Source: CAVQZC01 sp963718315
Lineage (GTDB): Bacteria; Actinomycetota; Thermoleophilia; Gaiellales; JAICJC01
Assembly (NCBI GenBank): GCA_963718315.1
Contig: CAVQZC010000007.1
Span: forward strand, 558,001-622,000
Length of the DNA: 64,000 nucleotides
Direction of reading: 5' to 3'
Below the pieces are notes generated by a model. It was not told the DNA's origin and made no database searches. It saw only the letters and a list, made by a program, of their open reading frames with translations. The position numbers and the translations under genes are program-made. Shown here one piece after another: positions 8,011 to 16,106 of the stretch (position 1 is its first letter; each line of letters starts with the position of its first letter).

Positions 8011-9012
8011 TCACGCCCAGTCCGGGAAGGTCGCTGGGGGTGACGGCGCCGTTCTCGTAGCCGAGCCCGGTGAAGGCGTCGTTCGTGTTCAGGAGGTGGC
8101 CGTCGAGGTCGACGATGTCGACCAGCGGCGAGATCTGGACGGCGCCCGCGATGCCCAGGCTCGACTCGTTCATGCAGCCCAGCATGACCTTCAGGTCGAG
8201 CGCGCGGGCGGCGTGGATCATCCGCAGCGCCTCACGGATGCCGCCCGACTTGGTCAGCTTGATGTTGATCCCGTCGGCGTGGCCGTACGCCGCGGCGACG
8301 TCGGGCAAGGTGTGGCAGCTCTCGTCCAGATGATCGGCAGCGGCAGCTTCGCGGCGTGCAGCCGCGTCGTAGCCCTCGCGGTCGCCGTCGGGCAGCGGCT
8401 GCTCGATCAGCTCGACGTTGAGCGCCACCAGCTCGGGGCAGATCTCCGTGGTCGACTCGACCGTCCAGGCCTCGTTGGCGTCGACCCGGATCAGCGCGTT
8501 CGGCGCCTCCCGGCGGACAGCCCGCACCCGTTCCAGGTCATCCGGGCCGCCGACCTTGATCTTGAGCGCGTGGTAGGCGGCGGCGCGCCGTGCCCGGCCG
8601 GCGGTGCCCTCGACCGTGTCGATGCTGATCGTGTACGACGTCGGCGGCGCCACCGGGTCGAGGCCGAGGATGCGCCACAGCGGCTGCCCGCAGAGCTTGC
8701 CGACGAGGTCGTGCAGCGCCCCGTCGATGGCGCACTTGGCGGCCATCTCGCCGGGGAGCGTCGTCCGATCCGGCCGAGCGTCGCCTCCAGGGCGAACGGG
8801 TCGTCGCCGAGCAGCGGCTGGGCGCGCTCGAAGAACGCCATGGCGCTCTCGATCGACTCGCCGTAGTGCGGGTCGGGGGCGCTCTCGCCGTAGCCGACCA
8901 GGTCGCCGTGGCGGATCGCCACCTGGACGATGGTCGAGTGCTCGTCCGCGCTGCGCGAGATGACGAACGGCTCGGTGTGGTCGAGGGTGAACGTGCGGCT
9001 GACGAGATCCAC
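8011..9012 (-). CDS. Enolase-superfamily amino acid/dipeptide epimerase (DgcA-like), with frameshifts
   Basis: The GTG start at 9012 gives M-D-L-V-S-R-T-F. A shift near 8765 moves the reading to another frame, and a local pair of opposite shifts lies near 8330-8350. Joined, they show the muconate-lactonizing subgroup motifs: K-I-K (catalytic lysine), D-A-N-E-A-W and E-Q-P metal ligands, D-E-S-C, and K-L-T-K-S-G-G with the second lysine. The likely products are L-Ala-D/L-Glu epimerase or, because DUF1611 follows, N-acetyl-D-glutamate racemase DgcA. The stop is uncertain: TGA at 8011 or 7987 fits. TAGGGT eight bases before the GTG suggests a leaderless operon mRNA. Confidence 0.72.
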
Positions 9013-9020
9013 GGTCGATC

Positions 9021-9026
9021 ACCCTA
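9021..9026 (-). promoter_or_regulatory. -10 element of the epimerase-DUF1611-aminopeptidase operon
   Basis: TAGGGT on the minus strand lies eight bases before the GTG at 9012, in the same position as other leaderless -10 elements in this window. Confidence 0.4.
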
Positions 9027-9066
9027 CCGAACCGTCGCGACGGCAGGGCAGTACAATGCGTCCCCC

Positions 9067-9139
9067 GCGCCTGTAGCTCAGGGGATAGAGCGTGCGCCTC
9101 CGGAGCGCAAGGTCGTAGGTTCGATTCCTACCAGGCGCA
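9067..9139 (+). tRNA. tRNA-Arg (anticodon CCG)
   Basis: A full 73-base cloverleaf is present: acceptor GCGCCTG pairs with CAGGCGC, the D-arm is GCTC/GAGC, and the anticodon stem TGCGC/GCGCA holds the loop CTCCGGA, giving CCG for CGG codons. The T-arm is GTAGG-TTCGATT-CCTAC and the discriminator is A. CCA is not encoded. Confidence 0.96.
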
Positions 9140-9140
9140 T
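9091..9140 (+). repeat. Direct repeat, copy 1 (3' part of tRNA-Arg)
   Basis: These 50 bases run from just before the anticodon stem to one base past the discriminator and are repeated exactly at 9196-9245. Confidence 0.95.
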
Positions 9141-9163
9141 CTCCGTGGAGGATGCGGACGGCT

Positions 9164-9189
9164 CGTGGGGGGAGCCTGCTCCCCCCACG
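9164..9189. terminator. Strong hairpin between the tRNA repeats
   Basis: An 11-bp stem (CGTGGGGGGAG / CTCCCCCCACG) with a 4-base loop lies 24 bases after tRNA-Arg. It has no T-run, so it is a possible intrinsic terminator or a processing signal. Confidence 0.55.
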
Positions 9190-9195
9190 TACAGT

Positions 9196-9245
9196 CGTGC
9201 GCCTCCGGAGCGCAAGGTCGTAGGTTCGATTCCTACCAGGCGCAT
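9196..9245 (+). repeat. Direct repeat, copy 2 (orphan 3' half of tRNA-Arg)
   Basis: This is an exact 50-base copy of the tRNA-Arg 3' part, 105 bases downstream of the first. The 5' half of the tRNA (acceptor and D-arm) is missing, so it cannot form a tRNA. Duplication of a tRNA 3' end is what site-specific integration into tRNA genes leaves behind, but no integrase lies near. Confidence 0.9.
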
Positions 9246-9387
9246 AGCGGTGCGATGGCTACTCGTGTGACGTTCGTTGCAAGTGCGGGGCCGGCGGATG
9301 AGAGTCGGCGGCAGGCGCGGAGGCGAGACGCCGCGCGAAGGTACGAACCCAGCCCGCCGATCCTCCACGTCGAAGGGAGCGTGTGTC

Positions 9388-10317
9388 GTGTTCGCTCACG
9401 CCAGGGGCAAGAGAGTGGCTGCGCTGGCAACGGTCATCGGCGCGGTCGGGTTGGTCGCCACCGGAGTCGCCTACTCCCAGCTGACGCAGATCGCTGTCCT
9501 GACCGGACCGTCGAACCAGTGGTACGTGACCGCTGAGGGGAACACCCTCGCCTGGTCTCGGTACGGACCGACCAACCACCTCTTCAACGCCTTCGTCCGC
9601 ATCGGGAGCGGGCCGGTCGCCCGGGTGAATCCCGCCGGCACCCAGGCCTACGTGGGCGGCCTTACGGGAGACCGGTTGATCTACCAGCAGATCCGGTATG
9701 GCCAGTCAGACTTGCGCTTCTACAACGTTGTCTCTCATACCTACGGCGTGGTGCCGGCAGGGTGGAACACGAGCTTGACCGAGTACGCCCCAACGATCTC
9801 CCGCCACTACGTCCTCTTCGGTCGGTTCAACGAGCGGACCGGTGAACACTGGGTCTTCCTCGGGGATCTCACCACCGGTCATCTGAAGCTACTCGCCTCA
9901 CTGACCGGAACACTGGTCGACGAGGTGCCGGGCCAGGTGAACGGCAACTACGCGACCTGGACCTCCTGCATCAACGTCAACGTGGAGTGCGACGTCTACG
10001 AGTACAACATCGCGACCGGGAACGCCACGCGGGTCTCTAACACGTTCGCCACCGGGAAGTTCCAGTACGCGTCGTCCGTGACGTCGACGGGGACGATCTA
10101 CCTCGTCCACAGTGCCAGCTTCACCCGCCCGTGCGGCGAACACGCGACAATCAATAAGCGAGCGTTGGGCGCCGCCCGGACGGTGATCGTCTCGCTGGCG
10201 CACGGACTCGATGTCGGGGTCAGCTTCGCTGATAACTCGAACGGAACCCCGAACGTTTACTACTCGCGACTGGTCTGCGCTGCAGGACAGGCCGACATCT
10301 ACAAGGTCGTCGACTAG
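9388..10317 (+). CDS. Secreted protein, probably beta-propeller
   Basis: The GTG at 9388 is chosen because GAAGGGAG (9372-9379) lies eight bases before it and a signal peptide follows at once (A-H-A-R-G-K-R, then a hydrophobic stretch ending near A-Y-S). The open frame extends upstream to 9277 over non-coding sequence. The mature 290 or so residues show repeated strands such as N-T-L-A-W-S, D-R-L-I-Y-Q-Q, H-Y-V-L-F-G and G-N-Y-A-T-W about 45-50 residues apart, as in TolB-like or WD-like propellers. Function is unknown. Confidence 0.72.
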   Translation: MFAHARGKRVAALATVIGAVGLVATGVAYSQLTQIAVLTGPSNQWYVTAEGNTLAWSRYGPTNHLFNAFVRIGSGPVARVNPAGTQAYVGGLTGDRLIYQQIRYGQSDLRFYNVVSHTYGVVPAGWNTSLTEYAPTISRHYVLFGRFNERTGEHWVFLGDLTTGHLKLLASLTGTLVDEVPGQVNGNYATWTSCINVNVECDVYEYNIATGNATRVSNTFATGKFQYASSVTSTGTIYLVHSASFTRPCGEHATINKRALGAARTVIVSLAHGLDVGVSFADNSNGTPNVYYSRLVCAAGQADIYKVVD

Positions 10318-10429
10318 CCGCCAATAGATCCCGACGACGCCGGGGCGGGATTGCCTGATGTCGGACCGAATCAGCGCCTTAGCCGTTCGGGAACAGGCGC
10401 TTCTCCGTCGCCGTGCTAAAACTGCCTCG

Positions 10430-10883
10430 ATGGAGAATGCCCCGTTCGTCCCCGAGAGTTTCAGCCCGCCGCCACGGCCTCTCTGAGCCCGAGTTCACGC
10501 TCGAGCCGCTCGGCCCCCAGCACAACGCCCTGGATCACGCCGCCTGGACGTCGTCGATGGACCACATCCGAGCAACCCCGGGATTCGTCGGTCGCAGATG
10601 GCCGCGCCCGATGACGCTCGAGGAGAACCTGGCAGACCTCGAACGCCACGCCGCTGACTTCGCGGGTCGCACGGGCTTCACCTACACGGTGCTCGATGGC
10701 GGCCGCGACGTGATCGGCTGTGTCTACATCTACCCGCTCGAAGGAGTGCCCGGCGGCGCCGACGTGCGGTCGTGGGTCACGGCAGCGCGCGCCGAGCTGG
10801 ACGTGCCGCTCTACCGCGCCGTCAGCGACTGGCTGGCGCGAGACTGGCCGTTCACCCGCGTCGACTACGCACCACGCGGCTAG
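10430..10883 (+). CDS. GNAT-family N-acetyltransferase, frameshifted near the N-terminus
   Basis: The ATG at 10430 gives M-E-N-A-P-F-V-P-E-S-F, a usual N-terminus in this acetyltransferase group, but that frame stops after about 18 residues. The following frame supplies F-T-L-E-P-L-G-P-Q-H-N, then L-D-G-G-R-D-V-I-G-C-V-Y-I-Y-P, the acetyl-CoA-fold strands. One base is apparently lost or gained at about 10470-10490. The C-terminal W-L-A-R-D-W-P-F matches the same group. The substrate is unknown. The alternative start at 10413 joins a spurious N-terminus. Confidence 0.65.
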
Positions 10884-10919
10884 CGGCCCGGCCGTGGTTA
10901 TCGACTCGCGGGCGAGGCG

Positions 10920-11892
10920 TCAGCGTTCGATCGCCTGCATCTGAGCCTCGTTGTGGTGCTCGCCCACGGCGACCGGAAGGTCGTCCAGACGCTGGAGTTG
11001 ATCGGCCGTGAGTATCACGTGCTCGGCTGCGACGTTCTCTTCGAGCCGGCTCACCCGCTTCGTCCCCGGGATCGGCACGATGTCGTCGCCCTTGGCGAGG
11101 AGCCATGCGATCGCCACCTGCGCCGACGTCGCCCCGGCTTCGGTCGCAACGTCGCGCACCTCCTCGGCGATGCGCAGGTTGCGCTGGAAGTTCTCGCCGG
11201 TGAACCGGGGGTTGGTCTTTCGCCAGTCGCCGTCGTCCAGGTCGTCGATCGTCTGGAGGCTGCCGGTCAGGAACCCGTGGCCAAGCGGCGAGTAGGCCAC
11301 GAATCCGATGCCCGAGCTCACGGAGCAGGGGCAGCACCTCCGACTCCTGGTCACGCGTCCAGAGCGAGTACTCCGACTGCAGGGCGGTGACCGGGTGGAC
11401 GGCGTGGGCACGGCGGATGGTGTCCAGCCAGGCCTCGGACAGTCCGATGTAGCGGATCTTGCCTTCGGCCACGAACTCCGCCAGCACGCCGACGACCTCC
11501 TCGATCGGAGTGTCCGGATCGACCCGATGCTGGTAGTAGAGATCGACGTAGTCGGTGCCGAGCCGGCGCAGCGAGCGCTCCAGCGCCATGCGGATGTTGT
11601 CCGGGCTGCTGTCAGGGCCCGATCGGCCGGTGTTCGACATGAAGCCGAACTTGGTGGCCAGGACGGCGCCTTCGCGGCGGCCCTTGAGTGCTCGGCCAAC
11701 CAGCTCCTCGTTCGTGAACGGCCCGTAGACCTCGGCGGTGTCGATCAGGGTGACCCCGAGATCCAGCGCCCGGTGGATTGTGCGGATGGATTCGGCGTCG
11801 TCGGTTCCGGCCCCGGTGTACGCGGCGGACATGCCCATCGCCCCCAGACCAATGCGCCCAACGTCGAGTGCACCCAGCTTGACGTGCTTCAT
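10920..11892 (-). CDS. Aldo/keto reductase, one frameshift near 11312
   Basis: This NADPH-dependent AKR barrel enzyme begins M-K-H-V-K-L-G-A-L-D-V after a clear AAGGAG site. The catalytic tetrad is visible: Asp and Tyr in L-I-D-T-A-E-V-Y-G, Lys in A-T-K-F-G, His in Y-Y-Q-H-R. One extra C within CCC at 11311-11313 breaks the frame after L-P-L-L-R-E-L-G. The continuation in the next frame (I-G-F-V-A-Y-S-P-L-G to the cofactor motif I-P-G-T-K-R-V-S-R-L-E-E-N) ends at 10920 and makes a normal protein of about 324 residues. The substrate is unknown. It diverges from the GMC oxidoreductase. Confidence 0.85.
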
Positions 11893-12035
11893 AGTGATCT
11901 CCTTGTGTGCGGAATCGCGGTCTTCCTCGGAGGGATTCGGTCGTCCGCGTTAGCAGTTCCCGGCGTCACCCAGTTCGTACCGGCACCACGCATCGTTGCA
12001 CCTCCGCGCCACCCGCGAAGAGAGCCGATCACAGG

Positions 12036-12041
12036 TAGCCT
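12036..12041 (+). promoter_or_regulatory. -10 element of the GMC oxidoreductase gene
   Basis: TAGCCT lies six bases before the GTG at 12048, so the transcript is predicted to be leaderless. Confidence 0.4.
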
Positions 12042-12047
12042 CTGCGC

Positions 12048-13493
12048 GTGATCAAGACTGACGTCGTTGTCTGCGGCGGCGGCACGGCCGGCGTCGTCGT
12101 CGCCGCCGAGCTCGTCGCCGCCGGCCGCCGGGTGCTGGTGCTCGAGGCCGGCCCCGACTACGGCTCCTACGCCTCCGGCCGCTGGCCGCGCGAGCTGGTC
12201 GACTCGGCCACCATCCCGGACACGCACGACTGGGGCTACAGGGCAGGTGCCGACCTCCCCGGCCGCGACCTCCCCTACGAGCGCGCCCGCGTCATCGGCG
12301 GCTGCTCGGCCCACAACGGCTGCACGGTCTGCTGGGGCACCCGTGCCGGGTATGACGCGTGGGGACTGCCCGGCTGGTCGGCCGACGAGCTGCTGCCCCT
12401 GTTCGAGCGGGCGTCGGAGCGGATGCGCGTCCGCCGGTTCGCCGACGACGACCTGACTCCGCTCCACCGGGGCTTCATCGACGCCGGGCTCGCGCTCGGG
12501 CTTCCGGCGGTCGACGACCTCGACGACCTGGACGGCGTCCCCGGCGTCGGTTCGCAGCCCTCGAACTCACCGGACGGAGTCCGCTGGAACACGGCCTTCG
12601 CCTTCCTGGACGCCGTTCGCGACCGCCCGGAGCTGGAGATCCGGGACCGGGCGCTGGTCGATCGCCTGCTGGTCGAGGGCGGCCGGGTGGTCGGTGTGCG
12701 GGCGATCGTCGAGGGTCAGCCGCTGGAGGTGGGCGCCGATACCGTCGTGCTCGCAGCCGGGGTCTACGGGACGCCGGCGGTGCTGCTGCGCTCCGGCATC
12801 GGGCCTGCCGCCCATCTGCGCGAGCTGGGCATCGAGGTGGTTGCCGACAACGCCGGCGTCGGCGCCAACCTCCACGACCATCCCAGCTCCAGGATCGTGG
12901 TGCGCGCCAGCGACGGGCTGCTCGAGCGCACCGCTGCGTTCGTCGCTACCGGCCGGCGTGTTCCCGACGAGCAGTCCTTCGTCAAGATCGCGTCGTCCCT
13001 GAGCGAGGACGGCGGGTTCGACCTGCACCTGTTCACGGTGCCCGAGGAGGACGACTGCGTCGAGATCTTCATCGCCAACGTCGATCCCCGCTCGCGCGGC
13101 ACGGTCAGGCTCGCCAGCCGCGATCCCGAGGCGGCGCCGCTGCTCGACCACGGGTTCCTGACCGACCCGGAGGGCCGCGACCTGGCGGTGCTGGTCGAGG
13201 GCGTGGAGCTGGCCCGTGACCTCATCGCCCGCCCGGAGTTCGGCGCCCTGCTCGGCGAGGAGGTCGAGCCCGGCCAGGGCGTCCGTGGCCCCGATGCCGT
13301 GCGCGAGCGTGTCGTCCACTACTGGCACCCGGTCGGGTCGTGCGCCATGGGGATCGCCTGCGACGAGCGGGGCCGCCTGCACGGAGTCGACGGGCTGGTC
13401 GTGGCCGACGGTTCACTGTTCCCGCAGACGCCCCGGGCCACCACCAACATCCCGACCGTGGTCGCGGCGCTGCGGATCGCCGGCTGGCTCTAG
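12048..13493 (+). CDS. GMC-family FAD-dependent oxidoreductase
   Basis: This glucose-methanol-choline family enzyme has 481 residues. An FAD-binding V-V-V-C-G-G-G-T-A-G motif starts at about residue 6, V-I-G-G-C-S-A-H-N-G forms the FAD lid at about 84, A-A-G-V-Y-G-T-P lies near residue 240, and the C-terminal catalytic H-P-V-G-S-C-A-M-G is at about 427. These enzymes oxidise alcohols or sugars and pass electrons to oxygen or carriers. No signal peptide is present, so it is cytosolic. No partner cytochrome or gluconate-dehydrogenase-type subunit is adjacent. Confidence 0.9.
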   Translation: MIKTDVVVCGGGTAGVVVAAELVAAGRRVLVLEAGPDYGSYASGRWPRELVDSATIPDTHDWGYRAGADLPGRDLPYERARVIGGCSAHNGCTVCWGTRAGYDAWGLPGWSADELLPLFERASERMRVRRFADDDLTPLHRGFIDAGLALGLPAVDDLDDLDGVPGVGSQPSNSPDGVRWNTAFAFLDAVRDRPELEIRDRALVDRLLVEGGRVVGVRAIVEGQPLEVGADTVVLAAGVYGTPAVLLRSGIGPAAHLRELGIEVVADNAGVGANLHDHPSSRIVVRASDGLLERTAAFVATGRRVPDEQSFVKIASSLSEDGGFDLHLFTVPEEDDCVEIFIANVDPRSRGTVRLASRDPEAAPLLDHGFLTDPEGRDLAVLVEGVELARDLIARPEFGALLGEEVEPGQGVRGPDAVRERVVHYWHPVGSCAMGIACDERGRLHGVDGLVVADGSLFPQTPRATTNIPTVVAALRIAGWL

Positions 13494-13499
13494 CCTCCG

Positions 13500-14111
13500 C
13501 TATCGCTCCAGGGCCAGCCGCGCCCCAAACGCCACCAGGACGGCGCCCGACACCCGCATGATCACCGTGCGTACACGCGAGATCGCGATCACCCGGCGCG
13601 AGGCGACGCCCAGCGCAACCCACATCAGCAGCGACAGCAGCCCGAGCACGGCGAACAGCACCCCCAGCGCCGCGACGTCGGCGGCGGACGCGCTGGTCGT
13701 CAGGAACTGCGGGATCACGCTGGTGAACACCAGGGCTGTCTTCGGGTTGGAGAGGTCGCAGAGAACGCCCTCCACGAACGCGCGCCGAAGGGAACGCGTG
13801 ACCGGCGCCCGCGACGCGGCATCATCCTCGATCCCGCGGTTGAGCAGCAGCCTGATACCGAGGTAGACCAGGTAGGCGGCGCCGACCAGGCGCAGCGCCT
13901 CGAACGCGACCTCGGAGGAGACGACGACGGCCGTGATGCCGACGACCGACGCCGCGACCCACACCAGATCGGCAGCGAACACGCCCGCCGACGCCGCCAG
14001 TGCCGAACGCGCGCCCGACGCGACGGCGTTCTTGAAGATCAGCGTAACCGCAGGCCCGGGAATGGCGACCAGCACCGAGACCAGCAGCACGAACTCCCCG
14101 AAGTTCCGCAT
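13500..14111 (-). CDS. LysE/RhtB-family amino acid exporter
   Basis: The 203-residue membrane protein has about six hydrophobic segments. It shows the LysE-family opening A-I-P-G-P-A-V-T-L-I and the S-N-P-K-T-A-L motif in the middle (about residue 120). The family exports amino acids such as threonine, homoserine or lysine; the actual substrate is unknown. TAGTCT six bases upstream of the ATG overlaps the end of the next gene, giving it a promoter of its own. Confidence 0.87.
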   Translation of the reverse strand: MRNFGEFVLLVSVLVAIPGPAVTLIFKNAVASGARSALAASAGVFAADLVWVAASVVGITAVVVSSEVAFEALRLVGAAYLVYLGIRLLLNRGIEDDAASRAPVTRSLRRAFVEGVLCDLSNPKTALVFTSVIPQFLTTSASAADVAALGVLFAVLGLLSLLMWVALGVASRRVIAISRVRTVIMRVSGAVLVAFGARLALER

Positions 14112-14117
14112 GGGCTC

Positions 14118-14123
14118 AGACTA
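14118..14123 (-). promoter_or_regulatory. -10 element of the LysE-family gene
   Basis: TAGTCT on the minus strand is six bases before the ATG at 14111. It lies over the stop of the TMEM175-like gene. Confidence 0.4.
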
Positions 14124-14756
14124 CTGCTGTGGCGCGGAACGCCGGCCGGGTATGGCGATATCTCCGCGCGCTCTCAGTACGAGGGTTCCGCCGATGCCGA
14201 AGTAGATGCACGCCGTCGCGGTCGGGTATCGGAGTGCAAGCAGCGTCGAGAGCGCGTAGAACCCGATGTTCGGCGTTGCGATGCGCGTGAAGGAGGCGAT
14301 CTCCTCCTTCGTGACACCGGGCTGAAGCAGCTCCGGGTCGCTCTGCGCAGCGTTCCACAGCGACCAGAGCAGGACGGATGTGAGCAGCAGTGCGAAGCCG
14401 TAGAAGATGACCGCGGGACGCTCCGGCGTGGTGTTGCCGAGCGTCTCTGCGACCAGCCGCGTGGGGAACGGCAGGAACGAGATCGCCATCAGCAGCAGCA
14501 GGTTCAGCCGCATCAGACGGACGTTGGCGTATCGGAGACGGCGAAAGAGCGCGTGGTGGGCCATCCAGATCCCGCCGATCGTGAGAAAGCTGGTCGCAAA
14601 CCCGAGGTACGCCGGCCACTGGTGCACGATCCCCGATCGCAGGTCGCTGAAGTCCCGGAGCGGCACGTTGACGTCGAGGACCAGGAGCGTGGCCGCGATC
14701 GCGAACACGCCGTCGCTGAACGCCTCGAGCCGACCTGTGTCCCAGTGCGTCCCCAC
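14121..14756 (-). CDS. TMEM175-like potassium channel family protein (DUF1211)
   Basis: The 211-residue protein has several membrane segments. The first carries the hallmark F-S-D-G-V-F-A-I-A-A-T-L-L-V-L-D (about residues 13-28) of bacterial TMEM175 channels, whose F-S-D helix lines a potassium-permeable pore. An H-H motif (M-A-H-H-A-L-F) follows in the middle. It lies ten bases before LysE in the same direction. The GTG start is taken from the family N-terminus. Confidence 0.85.
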   Translation of the reverse strand: MGTHWDTGRLEAFSDGVFAIAATLLVLDVNVPLRDFSDLRSGIVHQWPAYLGFATSFLTIGGIWMAHHALFRRLRYANVRLMRLNLLLLMAISFLPFPTRLVAETLGNTTPERPAVIFYGFALLLTSVLLWSLWNAAQSDPELLQPGVTKEEIASFTRIATPNIGFYALSTLLALRYPTATACIYFGIGGTLVLRARGDIAIPGRRSAPQQ

Positions 14757-14793
14757 GCGGAACAGATTCGGCCCCGCCGCTGCGGTTCCTCGA

Positions 14794-15252
14794 TCAGCAG
14801 TGGACGTCTGACAGCGCCTGGCGGTAGCTGTCGCCCAGCTTCTGCGCCGCCGTGGCCAGCTTCGATGCCGCTGCGGACAGCGACGTGGAGGACGAGGAGG
14901 TCACCGAACTCACGACCGCATTCAGCTCCGAGCTGAACGCGTCGTTCGCGCTCTGCACGTTTGCCTTCATCGTTCCGGTGAGCTTCGACGCCTGCGCCTT
15001 GATGGTCGAGAAGTCCGTCTCGAGCGCCTGAACGGCGGCGGCCGCGTCGGTCGGCGACACAGCCCCGCTGGTGAGGCCCTGGAGCTTCGAGACCTGCGTT
15101 TTCACGTCGTTCATCGCGCTGCAGGCCTTGTTCGCGGCGTGCGTCGTCCCGGCGCTCGTGTTGGAGCTCGAACCGCCGCTCCCGCTACTGCTACCGCATC
15201 CGGTTACCACGGCGGCGACCAGGGCGGCGGCGACGATGACTGCGACTCTCAT
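14794..15252 (-). CDS. Lipoprotein of unknown function
   Basis: The 152-residue product begins M-R-V-A-V-I-V-A-A-A-L and ends its signal at a lipobox, V-V-T-G-C (Cys at about 19), so it is probably anchored to the outer face of the membrane. A Ser/Gly-rich linker follows, then a long amphipathic alpha-helical region of Ala, Ser, Lys and Gln (about residues 45-150) ending in Cys. It resembles helical cell-envelope lipoproteins of actinobacteria. A longer start upstream is possible but would bury the lipobox. Confidence 0.65.
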   Translation of the reverse strand: MRVAVIVAAALVAAVVTGCGSSSGSGGSSSNTSAGTTHAANKACSAMNDVKTQVSKLQGLTSGAVSPTDAAAAVQALETDFSTIKAQASKLTGTMKANVQSANDAFSSELNAVVSSVTSSSSTSLSAAASKLATAAQKLGDSYRQALSDVHC

Positions 15253-15281
15253 CCCGACGTGGTGCCCCGAATGATCCGATC

Positions 15282-15932
15282 TCACACCTCGAGGCGCGGC
15301 ACCGGGCTCGTCACCGACAGCGCGTGAGGCCGGCGGACTTGCACGTACAGGACGACCAGCGTCCAGATCATCAGCCCGCCGATCGGGATGAACAGGAACG
15401 AGGCCAGCAGCAGCGCCGCGGCCACGTAGGTGAACCAGCGCAGGCGATTCCCGAACACTCCCACTGCGTACGCCTGCCCGGCCAGGCAGGCGAGCCCGAT
15501 CGCCATGGCCAGCATCCCCGGCCCGCCGACGAACACGAACCCCACGTCGTTGCCGAATCGCATCCAGTAGGGCGGCGGCAGCGGCGCGCCGCTGAGTGAA
15601 AGGCCCGACACGGACAACATCAGCACGCCGCCGATGCACAAACACGTCGCGGTGATGCCCGCCGCGACCACCGGGAGGGGATTGATCGGGCGTGCGTGTG
15701 CCGCCGCAACCATCGCCCACAGCTGAGTCAGAAAAACCATCAGCGAGAGACCGGCCAGCACCAGGCACGCACCGCTGGCGAGATGCCCGACCTGCTTGCT
15801 GTGGGTCGCGTAGTCGGCGATCCACGTGGCGTTGCTCGCGCTTTCGCTCGGTGGCGAGCTTGCCAGAACGCCTCCCGCGAAGAACACCACGAACGCGACT
15901 CCAGTCCACGGAGCCCATCGCGTCCACGTCAT
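15282..15932 (-). CDS. Integral membrane protein of unknown function
   Basis: The ATG at 15932 is preferred because GAGGAGAAGG lies just upstream. The product of about 216 residues has six or so hydrophobic segments, an outside loop S-S-P-P-S-E-S-A-S-N after the first, and a basic tail. No family is named with confidence. Its promoter region faces the histidine kinase operon across 170 bases. Confidence 0.65.
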   Translation of the reverse strand: MTWTRWAPWTGVAFVVFFAGGVLASSPPSESASNATWIADYATHSKQVGHLASGACLVLAGLSLMVFLTQLWAMVAAAHARPINPLPVVAAGITATCLCIGGVLMLSVSGLSLSGAPLPPPYWMRFGNDVGFVFVGGPGMLAMAIGLACLAGQAYAVGVFGNRLRWFTYVAAALLLASFLFIPIGGLMIWTLVVLYVQVRRPHALSVTSPVPRLEV

Positions 15933-16031
15933 TGCCTTCTCCTCTCGTCGGTTCCCTGCGACGTCTGTCACCTGGTGAACCAACGTATGTGGCGGCTGCT
16001 CCCGCGTCGTCAGCCCGGCGGTCGATTCGAT

Positions 16032-16049
16032 GTCGTCCCGGCGGACGAC
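16032..16049. promoter_or_regulatory. Inverted repeat in the divergent promoter region, possible operator
   Basis: GTCGTCC-CGGC-GGACGAC is a 7-bp perfect inverted repeat with a 4-base centre, 58 bases before the kinase start. It is a candidate binding site for the LuxR-type regulator of this operon. No binding evidence exists in the sequence itself. Confidence 0.3.
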
Positions 16050-16093
16050 GACGCGTCATCACCGACGACGATGACGACTTGCCGGACCTGCGG

Positions 16094-16099
16094 TACCTT
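16094..16099 (+). promoter_or_regulatory. -10 element of the two-component operon
   Basis: TACCTT lies seven bases before the ATG at 16107. Confidence 0.4.
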
Positions 16100-16106
16100 G
16101 GTGACG

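Noticed and set aside
9078..9368. Minus-strand open frame with a repeated R-L-V-G-I-E-P-T-T-L-R-S-G-G-A stretch
   Set aside because: It is the antisense translation of tRNA-Arg and its repeat, a well-known false protein.
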